Below are positions 10,187 to 18,643 of a stretch of 64,000 nucleotides of DNA, piece after piece. The DNA comes from Opitutus sp. (GTDB taxonomy: Bacteria; Verrucomicrobiota; Verrucomicrobiia; Opitutales; Opitutaceae). Both the position numbers and the translations under genes were made by a program. The notes under the pieces were generated by a model, which was not told where the DNA came from, ran no database searches, and worked only from the letters and a program-made list of their open reading frames with translations. The stretch covers positions 2,542,501 through 2,606,500 of the forward strand of contig JANPZY010000001.1 of NCBI GenBank assembly GCA_024707325.1. Reading direction: 5' to 3'. Position 1 is the first letter of the stretch. Every line of letters begins with the position of its first letter.

Positions 10187-13100
10187 ATGTGGTTGAGACG
10201 CGTGATCCCACGAACGACGCACCTACTGGCGCAAGCTCGCCTGAGATGGCGGCAACTGGTCCTCGTGGGAGTGTTTGTGCTCGGCGGAGCGGTCGCATGG
10301 GCGGACGCCGAACGCGTGCGCGGTTTGCCGCCGTCGCGGACCTACTCGTATTCCGAGATCGGCAACGTGCCCCCGGGCGCGGGCTTGAGCACGGATGCAC
10401 TGGGGCGACTCGTGCTCGTGCGCGAAGGGTCCTACATCGTCTTTGACGATCGGAACTGGCGCGAAATCTCCATCGAGCGCGAAGCCGGCACCAACGTCGG
10501 CAAGGTCGTGCGCGCGGACGACGGCACCGTTTACTACGGCGCGCAGGCATCGTGGGGACGCGTCGAATACGTGGATGATCACTCGATCCGCCTGCATCCT
10601 TATCGCGGCAAGGAGGCGCCGGCCTGGATGTCGAGCGCCAACATCGACACGATCGTGCCGACGCGGGACTATGTGTGCTTCGCGAGTTCCAGCGGGGCGG
10701 TGCTCTGGCATCGCGCAACCGGCGCCAACACGTTCGTCCGGCTGCCTTATCTCGCGACGGTTTTTGCCGTCAACGATCAGCTCTACGCCTCCACGCCGCT
10801 CGATGGTTTGCACAAAATCGTGCCCGAAAAAAGCGACCTCGGAGCGGATCGAGGGCGAACTCGGCGGCCTCGCGTTCGAAGCCGTCGTGCCATGGAAAGC
10901 GGGCCAGGTGCTTGGTTGGAGCAAGCCGCATGGGTTTACGTTGTTTGATGGCGCCAAAGCCGTTCCGTGGACGACGCCCATCGCGGGCGAACTGAAAAGC
11001 GTGGCCAAGCTTCTTCGCCTCGCGGGCGATCGTCTCGCGGTGCTCGAGCGCAGCCAGGGTCTCTACATTCTCGAGTCGAGCGGCGAGCCACTGCTCTCTC
11101 TTCTCGGCGGAGACAACATCGGTCTGACGGAGCTCTGCGAGAGCGAGCCCGGCGTGCTGTGGCTCGCGAAGACCGATGGCATCACGAAGTTGATCTACGA
11201 TGCTCCGGTGGAGGTGTTCGACCATCGGCTCGGGCTCGCGCTGTCGTGGGCGTGGGTGGGGCAGTGGCGGAATCAGACTCTGGTGATGTCCGACGGAAAG
11301 CTCTACGAGGCCGAACCAAGCCGGTTTGCGGGCCCGACGCGTTTCAGGGAAATGCCAGTCCCGATCGATGGTGGTGTGTGGTCCGCCGCGTCGACCGCGC
11401 ATGGCCTGCTGGTGGGCAATTTCAACGGCGTCCACGTGCTCTCCGAAGATGGCGCGGTTACTTCCGTCCGCACCGGATTCAACGCTCACCGCCTCATCGC
11501 GCTGTCCGGCGACATCTGTGTGGTGATCGGCCGCGCGAGGATGGCGATGCTGCATTGGGATGGCTCGCGCTGGGCGCCCTGGGGAAACGAAATCGAGGGC
11601 ATCGGCGTGCCTTCCGTGGTGTTGCAGGCGAGCGACCACTCGGCGTGGCTCGAGATGGGCGTCAATCGCGTGGCTCGCGTCTCGGTTCGCGACGGTGTGC
11701 TGCGTTGCGAGGTTTTCGACCATCTCCCGTGGCCCACGCCCGCGTGGGTCAATGTCGGACGCATCGGCTCGACCATCGTGCTCTCGCAGCAGCTGAACCA
11801 GCGCTTCTACTACGACGAAACGCAGGAGCGCTTCGTGGATGCGCCCGAGCTCGAAAAAATCTTCGACGAATCTCCCGAGCGCGTCCTGCGGCCCCAGCAG
11901 GCGGCCGATGGCTCCGTCTGGATGCCGCACTCCAACGGCGTATTTCGCCTCGTGCCGACGCCCGATGGATTCCGGCGCGCGCACGGCGAGTTCGATCTGG
12001 TGCGGGACAACTACCCTGTGCTGCAACTCGATAACGACGGCGTCTGGGTCACGGGCTACCGGTCGCTGATGCGCCTGCGTCCGCCGTCGCGCGACAAGGT
12101 CGTCCCGCATAATCCAGCAGTGCCGGTGCTCACGTCGGTGCTGGATGTGCGCCATCAACGGGAACTCTACAGCGGCTTCCGGTCGCCGTTGTCGGCGCTG
12201 CAGGCGATTCCGTTTGGAGAAAGCCGTCTCTCGTTTCATTTCGCCCCCGGCTCCTACCGCCGGCTGCGCACGCCGCTCTACCAGTTCCGCATTCCCGGCT
12301 ACGCCGACGAGTGGTCGGTGCCGTCGCGCGAACCCAGTTTCAGTGCGAGCGGACTGCGCGAGGGTTCCTACCAGTTGAGCGCCCGCATCATCGACGATGC
12401 AGGCGGAACCGTCGAGTCGCTGGACGTGCCGTTCTCGATCGCTCCGCCGATCTACCGGCGTTGGTATGCATTTGTTGGATACGCGATCGTCTGCGCGGGG
12501 CTGCTGGTGTGGGGCAGCAACTGGCTGTTGCGCCGCGCCAATCGTCGCACCCACGAACTCGAGCGCCTGGTTCGTGCCCGCACCGAGGAACTCAGAATCG
12601 CCCTCGAAGCGGGCGAGATTGGCACGTGGACGTGGAATCTGCGCACGCTCGAGCTGCGCTGGTCGGAGCGCTGCCGGCATATCTTCGGCGTGCCGCTCGA
12701 TACGCCGGTCACGCATGAACTTTATCTCTCCCGTATTCACGCCGACGACCGAGCCCGCGCGCACGAGGCGGCACAGACGGCGATTATCACGGGCCGCGAT
12801 GTGTTTCTCGAGGTGCGCGTCGTATGGCCTGACGGGACCGTGCGATGGGTGCTGATCCGCGGACGAACCCAGCGTGACGCGTCCGGCACGCCCGCGGCCA
12901 TGCGCGGCGTCGCGCTCGACATCACGGAGCGCAAACGCGCCGAGCAGGATCGGCTGACGGTGAGCAAGCTCGAGTCCACCGGCATTCTCGCCGGCGGCAT
13001 CGCGCACGATTTCAACAACCTCCTCGCCGGCATGCTGCTCAACGTCGATCTCGCGCTCGAGGGCGGCGACAAACAGGAGATGAAGCAGGCGCTCGCCTTC

Positions 13101-14078
13101 ACGAAATCCGCCGTGCAGTCCGCGCGCGAACTCACGCGCCAACTCATCACGTTTTCGGCCGGCGGACTTTCGGGACGTCAGCTCATCGAACTGCCGCAGC
13201 TGGTCGAGGGCGTGGTCACAAAATGGCGCGAGATCTCCAAAGCGCCGGTGCAGTTGCGCGTGGATCGTTCGGTGCCGCCGGTGAGCGGAGATCCCGATCT
13301 GCTCGCCGTGGTCGTGCGCAATCTGCTGATCAATGCCGGCGAAGCCTCCGCTCCGGGCGCGGGCATTTCGGTGGTGGTTGAAACCACGCCGGCGAGTTCG
13401 CCCACGCTTTCCACGCTGGCGCCGGGCGTATATGTTTCGCTCACGATCGCGGACCGCGGCCGCGGCATTCCGGCTGACGTGCTCCCGAACATCTTCGATC
13501 CGTATTTCTCCACGAAGCCGCGCGGAAATCGCAAAGGCATGGGCCTTGGCCTCACGACCTGCATGTCTGTCGTGCAACGTCACGGCGGCACGATCGCCGT
13601 GGAATCGACGGCCGGCGAAGGTTCGCGGTTCACCGTTATTCTGCCCGCCGGCGGACAAGCTGCACCCGCGCCGGTGACGAACGAAGCGGGACAGGCGCCG
13701 CGCAAACTCCACGTGCTCGTGATGGACGACGAGGAAGTGATCCGCATCGCGCTCGTGCGCATGCTGCAAAGTCTCGGCCACGAAGCGGTCGCCGCGAGCC
13801 ACGGCTCGGAAGCCGTCACGCTCTACTCGGAGGCGATGCACAGTCCGCGCCGCTTCGATCTCGTGATGCTCGATCTCACGGTGCCCAACGGCTGGGGCGG
13901 CGAAGAAACGCTGCGCGCATTGCAGACCGTCGATCCCGCGGTGCGCGCCGTGGTGATGAGCGGCTATACGCAGAGTGCAGTGATGGAGGAGCACGCGCGC
14001 CACGGTTTCAAAGCCGCGCTGCCGAAACCGTTCACGCGGGAAGCGCTGCTCGAGAGTTTCGCACGGGCCTTCGCGTAG
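10187..14078 (+). CDS. Hybrid two-component sensor kinase: propeller sensor, Y_Y_Y, PAS, HisKA, HATPase, receiver
   Basis: About 1,297 residues after correction. An N-terminal membrane/signal segment covers residues 25-43. A beta-propeller-type periplasmic region runs to about 640, a Y_Y_Y domain covers about 655-750, and a membrane segment (YAFVGYAIVCAGLLVWGSNW) covers 760-782. A PAS domain follows at about 800-916. The dimerisation helix has the phospho-accepting histidine in GGIAHDFNNLLAG (about H940). The ATPase has an N-box (RNLLINAGEAS) and G-boxes DRGRGIP and GLGLTTCMSVV. The C-terminal receiver has MDDEEV, the acceptor aspartate in VMLDLT (about D1229), MSGY and LPKPF. The frame shifts at a six-A run (10827-10832) where five A restores VPEKATSERIEGEL. 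The kinase probably senses polysaccharide breakdown products and lacks a DNA-binding output domain. Confidence 0.88.
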
Positions 14079-14096
14079 TGGATAACCCAATACGCA

Positions 14097-14186
14097 TGGC
14101 GGAGAGGGAGGGATTCGAACCCCCGGTGAGCTTGCGCCCACAGCGGTTTTCAAGACCGCCGCAATAGACCACTCTGCCACCTCTCC
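14097..14186 (-). tRNA. tRNA-Ser (anticodon UGA), CCA encoded
   Basis: The minus strand gives a 7-bp acceptor stem GGAGAGG/CCTCTCC, a D-arm (GCAGAGTGGTC), and an anticodon loop with TGA between the arms GCGGT and ACCGC. A long variable arm (TGGGCGCAAGCTCA) marks a class II serine tRNA. The T-loop is GGTTCGAATCC. The discriminator base is G and the CCA end is encoded at 14097-14099. The gene lies just after the hybrid kinase stop, on the opposite strand. Confidence 0.95.
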
Positions 14187-14259
14187 GGCGAGCGATTGTG
14201 GTCGCACCGGAACGCGAAACGCGGCGCGTGTCGAGCCCGGAGTAGGCGCGAGTCATGCC

Positions 14260-14402
14260 TGAGCGCGGACCGGGTCGGGACGCAGTGCGCACCGGGTCGA
14301 GCCAAGGTCCGGACACGGTCGCGCCAAGGTGCGGACCGGGTCGGGACAAAGTCCGGACAAGGTCGCGACGCGGTGCGGCTCGCGTCGGGACGCGGTGCGG
14401 CG
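14260..14402. repeat. Array B: 13 direct units of 11 bp, same family as array A
   Basis: Units start at 14260 and repeat every 11 bp without slippage: cgggtcgggac (14271), gcagtgcgcac (14282), aaggtccggac (14304), aaggtgcggac (14326), aaagtccggac (14348), aaggtcgcgac (14359), cgcgtcgggac (14381). The 8-bp cores GTGCGCAC, GTCCGGAC and GTCGCGAC are perfect palindromes. The array fills the 220-bp gap between the tRNA-Ser 5' end (14186) and the small membrane protein stop (14407). No gene is supported inside it. Confidence 0.85.
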
Positions 14403-14406
14403 CGAT

Positions 14407-14604
14407 TCAGCGCTTGCGATCGCGACCGAGGAAAAACGCGATCCAGATGCCGAGGCCGAGAAGCGCGATCAGCCACCAGAAGTAACGGAGCTCGCGCGCG
14501 GCGAGCTCGGCAAAAGCGAGCGCGCCGGGAAAGAGGAGTGCGAGCACCACCAGCGTGGCGATGCCCGCGATGAGCAGGAAGGGGCGTGAGCCGCGTCCTT
14601 TCAT
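14407..14604 (-). CDS. Small two-helix membrane protein
   Basis: A 65-residue protein (MKGRGSRPFLLIAGIATL) with two hydrophobic segments, about residues 9-31 and 42-59, and a basic tail GRDRKR. Its ATG overlaps the stop of the SPFH gene (ATGA at 14601-14604), so the two are almost certainly translated together. It may be an accessory to the SPFH complex. No known family is recognised. Confidence 0.65.
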   Translation of the reverse strand: MKGRGSRPFLLIAGIATLVVLALLFPGALAFAELAARELRYFWWLIALLGLGIWIAFFLGRDRKR

Positions 14605-15431
14605 CGTTTCGCCGGCGTGGCGTTGTTGGGCAGGCCAATCGGGAGAAGGATGTTGGCGCCCGAGGATTCACCACCGGTGCCGCCGCCGATGACGAGCGGA
14701 GAACGACCGTCCCATTTTTCGACGATCTGGAGTTGGATGAGGCCGGGGTTGTCGCGGATGGCTTCGGCGCGAATGCGGATCGCTTCGGCTTCGCCCTTTG
14801 CGCGGATGATCGCGGTGTCGGCTTCGATCTGGGCTTTCTGCTGCGTGAAGCGCGCTTTGGCGGCCTCCTGTTCCTGCACCATCTTCGACTCGATGGCGGC
14901 TTCGAGCTCCTTGGTGAGCGTGATGTTTTCGAGGACGATGTCTTCGACGTGGAGGATGTCGCCGGTCTTTTCGCGCGCGGCGGCGAGGGTTTTGACTTTC
15001 ACTTCTTCACGGCGTTTCACGATCTGCTCGGCGCTGAGGAGGGCGGTGACTTCCTTGAGCGCTTCGTGAATGCGGGGCGCGATGAGGCTGTCGAACGGAT
15101 CGCCGGCGTATTCCTTGAAGATCTGAACGACGGATTTTTCGGGGATGCGGTAGAGAACGCGCAGGTTGGTGCTGACCTGCTGGAGATCGGATGAGTAGCA
15201 CTCGGCGGGGAGCTCGCGCGTGATCTGGCGCACGGGGACTTTCACGATGTGCGTGACGAAGGGCGCCTTGGTGCCGAAGCCCTCGGGTTTGAATTCGGGG
15301 CTGACTTTGCCGAGCGTGACTTGCACGCCGCGATAGCCGGGCTCGACCACGTAGGTGCCTTGCGCGGCCGCGATGACGAGGACGAGGATGATGATGCCGA
15401 AGCCGACGAGTTTACCGATGTTGGGCTGCAT
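14601..15431 (-). CDS. SPFH/band 7 (prohibitin-like) membrane protein
   Basis: A 276-residue protein from MQPNIGKLVGFGI (ATG 15431). It has one N-terminal membrane anchor (about residues 6-25) and then a band-7 domain: YVVEPGYRGVQVTLGKVSPEF, VQIFKEYAGDPFDSLIAPRIHEALKEV. A long coiled coil rich in Glu, Ala and Lys follows (EAAIESKMVQEQEAAKARFT). The C-terminus holds a glycine-rich loop before NILLPIGLP. Prohibitin-type proteins form ring scaffolds in the inner membrane and hold proteases such as FtsH. The upstream in-frame ATG at 15467 adds 12 residues before the anchor and is less likely. It is coupled to the small membrane gene downstream. Confidence 0.85.
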   Translation of the reverse strand: MQPNIGKLVGFGIIILVLVIAAAQGTYVVEPGYRGVQVTLGKVSPEFKPEGFGTKAPFVTHIVKVPVRQITRELPAECYSSDLQQVSTNLRVLYRIPEKSVVQIFKEYAGDPFDSLIAPRIHEALKEVTALLSAEQIVKRREEVKVKTLAAAREKTGDILHVEDIVLENITLTKELEAAIESKMVQEQEAAKARFTQQKAQIEADTAIIRAKGEAEAIRIRAEAIRDNPGLIQLQIVEKWDGRSPLVIGGGTGGESSGANILLPIGLPNNATPAKR

Positions 15432-15550
15432 GAGGCGGAGCGGACACGAGTGAAGAGGAAGCGGCAAGCGACGAGTGCGGCGCTAGAAAATTTCCTGCGC
15501 GTTCGACTCGCGGCGAACGCGGGAAAAATCGGATGGAGCGCGAACGCACA

Positions 15551-16039
15551 ATGGCTCAAGCTGCGCGCGTGAGTTTCACGCGGCATCTCCTGATCGATGG
15601 CGCCAACGTCGCGCATGGCTGGCCGGAGTTGCGCGCGATGATGCGGCGCGAACGCGACGAGGCGAGGGCGTTGCTCGTGCGTCGGGTCGCGGTGTTGCAC
15701 GACGAGGAACAGATGCGCGTGACCGTGGTGTTCGACGGACGCGGCGCGGAGTTGTCGATCGAGCGACCGTCGGGCCACGCGACGCTTTCGGTGTTGCACA
15801 CGGCTTCGGGCGTGACGGCCGACGAAGTGATCGAGCAACTCGTCGCGGCGGCGGCGGAGCCCGCGAATTGTTTCGTCGTCACCGCGGATCGCGCGGAGCG
15901 GGAGACGGTGGCGGCAACGGGAGCGCACGTGCTCTCGCCGGACGATTTGGCGCGATGGATCGCGCAGGTGGAAGAGCGGCAGAGCGGCCGGCTGTCGGAT
16001 CTGCGCCGCGACAACGAACACAAGTGGAGGAAACGATGA
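15551..16039 (+). CDS. NYN (YacP-type) RNA-binding/nuclease domain protein
   Basis: A 162-residue protein starting MAQAARVSFTRHLLIDGAN. The motifs LLIDGANVAHGWPEL, VTVVFDGRGAELS and FVVTADRAERETV carry the acidic residues of the NYN/PIN-like fold found in YacP (Rae1). Such proteins cleave RNA, in Bacillus on the ribosome; whether this one is active is inference. The stop overlaps the next start (ATGA at 16036-16039), so it is translationally coupled to the DUF2851 gene. The 80-bp gap to the divergent SPFH gene would hold both promoters. Confidence 0.8.
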   Translation: MAQAARVSFTRHLLIDGANVAHGWPELRAMMRRERDEARALLVRRVAVLHDEEQMRVTVVFDGRGAELSIERPSGHATLSVLHTASGVTADEVIEQLVAAAAEPANCFVVTADRAERETVAATGAHVLSPDDLARWIAQVEERQSGRLSDLRRDNEHKWRKR

Positions 16040-17241
16040 CGCCACAACTCAAGCAGCCGGATCCCAGCGCGGCGGCGGAGATTCAGGGCCTGTATGGTCC
16101 GTTTACGTTTTCGGAAAAGCTCCTGCAAAAAATCTGGCTGCGCGGTGATTTCGATCGCAGCCGCGTGACGACGACGGACGGGCGGCGAGTGAAGATCGTC
16201 CGCGCGGGACGTTGGAATCTGCTCGGCGGTCCTGATTTTCTCGAAGCCACGGTGCGCGTGGATTCGGGACCCGAACAGACGGGCGATATCGAACTGCATC
16301 TGCACGCGGTGGACTGGACGGCGCATGGGCACAGTCACGATCATGCGTATGATCGCGTGATGTTGCACGTGGTGTTGTTTCCGCCCGCGGCTGGCCATCG
16401 CACGATCGGCGCAGGCGGTCGCGAGATTCCTACGGTGGCGTTGCTGCCCTTGCTGCATCACGACCTCGAGGAGTATGCGGCGGACGAAGTGTTGGAGAAG
16501 TTGAGCGACCGTCCGGCGTCGCTCGTCGTGGAGAAACTCGCGGCGCGACCGCTGGTGGATCTCGCGCAGACCTTGCGTCGGCACGCGCGCGAACGCTGGC
16601 GGCAGAAGGTGCATTTCGCGCGACTGCGCATTCAGCGGCTCGGTTGGGAAGCAGCGTGTCACCACACCGCGCTCGAGATTCTTGGCTACCGTTTCAATCG
16701 CTCACCGATGCTGCGACTCGCTGGCGTCGCGCCGCTGACGGCGTGGGCAAACGCGGATCCCGTGAAGTTGTTCGAGGCGGAGCGGGAGAGTTGGAGCGTG
16801 CAAGGCGTGCGGCCGGCGAATCATCCGCGGCGCCGGCTTGAGCAATATACCGCGTGGGTGACCGCTCAGCCGCAGTGGCCCGCGAAGCTCGTCGAATGCG
16901 CCACAGGTTTGCCGGACCTTCCGCCGGAAGTGGCGACCGCGCTCGCGCGTCGGCAAACAGACCTGGTCGCGTGGAGAGAGCGGTTCGTCGCGGTGACCGG
17001 CGGAGTGCTCGGCGGCACGCGAATGGATACGATGATTTGCGATGGGTTTCTGCCGTTGCTGGCCGCGCAGACGGGTGCGGACCCGCATGGGGTTTGGTTT
17101 CACTGGTTTCCCGGTGATCTGCCGCCGTCGATCACGCGCGCGTTGCGGGCATTGGGAGTTTTCGCGGGACGCAGTTCGCCGGCTACGCAAGGCTTTGCGC
17201 AAGGACTGCTTGGCTGGATGGTGGAAGAGGGGAACGGCTGA
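16036..17241 (+). CDS. DUF2851 family protein
   Basis: A 401-residue protein from the ATG at 16036, preceded by GTGGAGG as a plausible ribosome site. Typical DUF2851 features are visible: GPFTFSEKLLQKIWLRGDFD at the N-terminus, AGRWNLLGGPDFLEATVRV, and GDIELHLHAVDWTAHGH. In the middle lies HTALEILGYRFNRSPMLRLA. The biochemical role of this family is not known to me. The frame is open 168 bp further upstream, but that would overlap the whole end of the NYN gene. A promoter for nusA begins 23 bp after its stop. Confidence 0.85.
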   Translation: MTPQLKQPDPSAAAEIQGLYGPFTFSEKLLQKIWLRGDFDRSRVTTTDGRRVKIVRAGRWNLLGGPDFLEATVRVDSGPEQTGDIELHLHAVDWTAHGHSHDHAYDRVMLHVVLFPPAAGHRTIGAGGREIPTVALLPLLHHDLEEYAADEVLEKLSDRPASLVVEKLAARPLVDLAQTLRRHARERWRQKVHFARLRIQRLGWEAACHHTALEILGYRFNRSPMLRLAGVAPLTAWANADPVKLFEAERESWSVQGVRPANHPRRRLEQYTAWVTAQPQWPAKLVECATGLPDLPPEVATALARRQTDLVAWRERFVAVTGGVLGGTRMDTMICDGFLPLLAAQTGADPHGVWFHWFPGDLPPSITRALRALGVFAGRSSPATQGFAQGLLGWMVEEGNG

Positions 17242-17263
17242 GGGCGCTGAGGGGGCGCGGGGC

Positions 17264-17293
17264 TTGACAAGTTTTCGCGCCGGCGAGTAATTT
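17264..17293 (+). promoter_or_regulatory. Sigma-70-type promoter of nusA
   Basis: TTGACA at 17264-17269 is followed after 18 bp by TAATTT at 17288-17293. A transcript would start near 17300 and have a leader of about 75 nt before the nusA ATG at 17376. The match to consensus is good in a very GC-rich context. There is no experimental evidence. Confidence 0.55.
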
Positions 17294-17311
17294 TTCCCCC
17301 TTAACAACACT

Positions 17312-17349
17312 CACTTTTCGAAAGTGGGCCCTGGGGCCCGCTTTTTTTT
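17312..17349 (+). terminator. Leader terminator before nusA with an overlapping alternative hairpin
   Basis: A strong intrinsic terminator lies just 27 bp before the nusA ATG. Its stem is 17322-17330 against 17335-17343 (9 bp with one G-T pair), the loop is ctgg, and T residues follow from 17344 to 17349. A smaller hairpin, cacttt-tcg-aaagtg (17312-17326), shares the bases 17321-17326 with the left arm of the terminator, so the two cannot form together. The region lies downstream of the proposed promoter. It could be an attenuator, or simply the terminator of the upstream DUF2851 gene if the promoter call is wrong. Confidence 0.6.
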
Positions 17350-17375
17350 CCCATCTTGCCGACATACCCAATCCT

Positions 17376-18602
17376 ATGAGCAGCGAAATTCTTTCCGTCC
17401 TCGAATACATGGAAAAGGAGAAGGGCATCCCGCGCACCGACATGATCGCGACGATCGCGAACGCGTTGAAGACCGCGGCGCAGAAAGGCGTGAATTCGGG
17501 ACAGGAACTCAAGATCGAGATCAATCCGAAAAACGGTCAGCTGCACGCGTGGTGTCTGCTCAAGGTGGTGGATTCCGTCTCCAATCCGAAGACCGAGATC
17601 CACGTCGAAAAGGCGCAGGCGCTGAAGGAAGGCGCGCTGATCGGCGAGGTGTTGGAAAAGGAGATCGATCCGTCGTCGCTCGGCCGTATCGCGGCCCAGA
17701 CCGCCCGTCAGGCGGTGATGCAGCGGCTGCGTCAGTTCGAGAAGGATCGCATCTTCGACGAATTTAAGGATCAGGTCGGCAACATCGTCACGGGCACCGT
17801 CCGTCGTCGTGAGCGCAACGATCTCTTCATCGATCTCGGCAAAGCCGAAGCGGTGATGCCCGGCAAGGAGCAGGTCCCGGGCGAAGAGTATCAGCCCGGC
17901 GAACGCATCCGCTGCCTGCTGCTCGCGATCGAGTCCACGCCGCGTGGTCCGGAGATCATTCTCTCGCGCGGCAGCCCGAAGTTTGTGCGTCGCCTGTTCG
18001 AACTCGAAGTCACCGAGATCGCCGATGGCACGGTGAAGATCGAGGCGTTTGCCCGCGAACCCGGTTACCGCACCAAGATCGCCGTCACGAGTTCCGATTC
18101 CAAGGTGGATCCGGTCGGCGCGTGCGTGGGTGCCCGCGGCGCGCGCGTGAAGACGATCGTCCGCGAACTCAACGGCGAGAAGATCGACATCATTCGCTAC
18201 TTCGCCGATCCGCGCGAGATGGTCATCGAGGCGATGAAGCCCGCGGTGCCGCGCGAAATCGTCATCGACGAAAAGTCTCACCGCATCCTCCTCAAAGTCG
18301 CGACGGAAGACCTCGCGATCGCGATCGGCCGCAAAGGCCAGAATGCCCGTCTCACGTCGCGCCTCATCGGATGGCGCCTCGACATCGAAGAGTTCCACGC
18401 CGTCGGCGACGATCCGCGTGGCAATGCCGTCGCGTCGCTCGTCAAAGCGTTCGAGCTCGAGGCGGATATCGCCGGTCGTCTGGTGGACATGGGCATCAAC
18501 TCGCCCGCCGCCTTCGAAGGTGTCGACGAGGATGATCTGGTCGACGCCGGCTTCACCGCCGAAGAGGCCACCGCGATCATCGCGCGCGTTGCGCAACGAT
18601 AA
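17376..18602 (+). CDS. nusA: Transcription termination/antitermination factor NusA
   Basis: A 408-residue protein. The N-terminal RNA-polymerase-binding domain covers about residues 1-130 ([18 protein letters not shown]). The S1 domain follows at about 135-200 ([21 protein letters not shown]). KH1 contains [22 protein letters not shown] and KH2 contains [24 protein letters not shown] short helix-hairpin region ends in ITAEEATA-like sequence near the C-terminus. NusA binds RNA polymerase and modulates pausing, intrinsic termination and antitermination. It is followed by infB 41 bp later, the conserved nusA-infB order. No frameshift is seen. Confidence 0.95.
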   Translation: MSSEILSVLEYMEKEKGIPRTDMIATIANALKTAAQKGVNSGQELKIEINPKNGQLHAWCLLKVVDSVSNPKTEIHVEKAQALKEGALIGEVLEKEIDPSSLGRIAAQTARQAVMQRLRQFEKDRIFDEFKDQVGNIVTGTVRRRERNDLFIDLGKAEAVMPGKEQVPGEEYQPGERIRCLLLAIESTPRGPEIILSRGSPKFVRRLFELEVTEIADGTVKIEAFAREPGYRTKIAVTSSDSKVDPVGACVGARGARVKTIVRELNGEKIDIIRYFADPREMVIEAMKPAVPREIVIDEKSHRILLKVATEDLAIAIGRKGQNARLTSRLIGWRLDIEEFHAVGDDPRGNAVASLVKAFELEADIAGRLVDMGINSPAAFEGVDEDDLVDAGFTAEEATAIIARVAQR

Positions 18603-18643
18603 CTTCAAGAGCTGGTCCAACCACGATTTATTACCAATAGCTG

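Noticed and set aside
10770..14207. A 1,145-codon open frame on the minus strand opposite the hybrid kinase
   Set aside because: It mirrors the codon positions of the high-GC kinase gene, has no domain, and is rich in His, Arg and Ala as expected for an antisense shadow.
15249..15572. A plus-strand frame opposite the SPFH start
   Set aside because: It is acidic low-complexity sequence created by the complement of the membrane anchor region, with no ribosome site.
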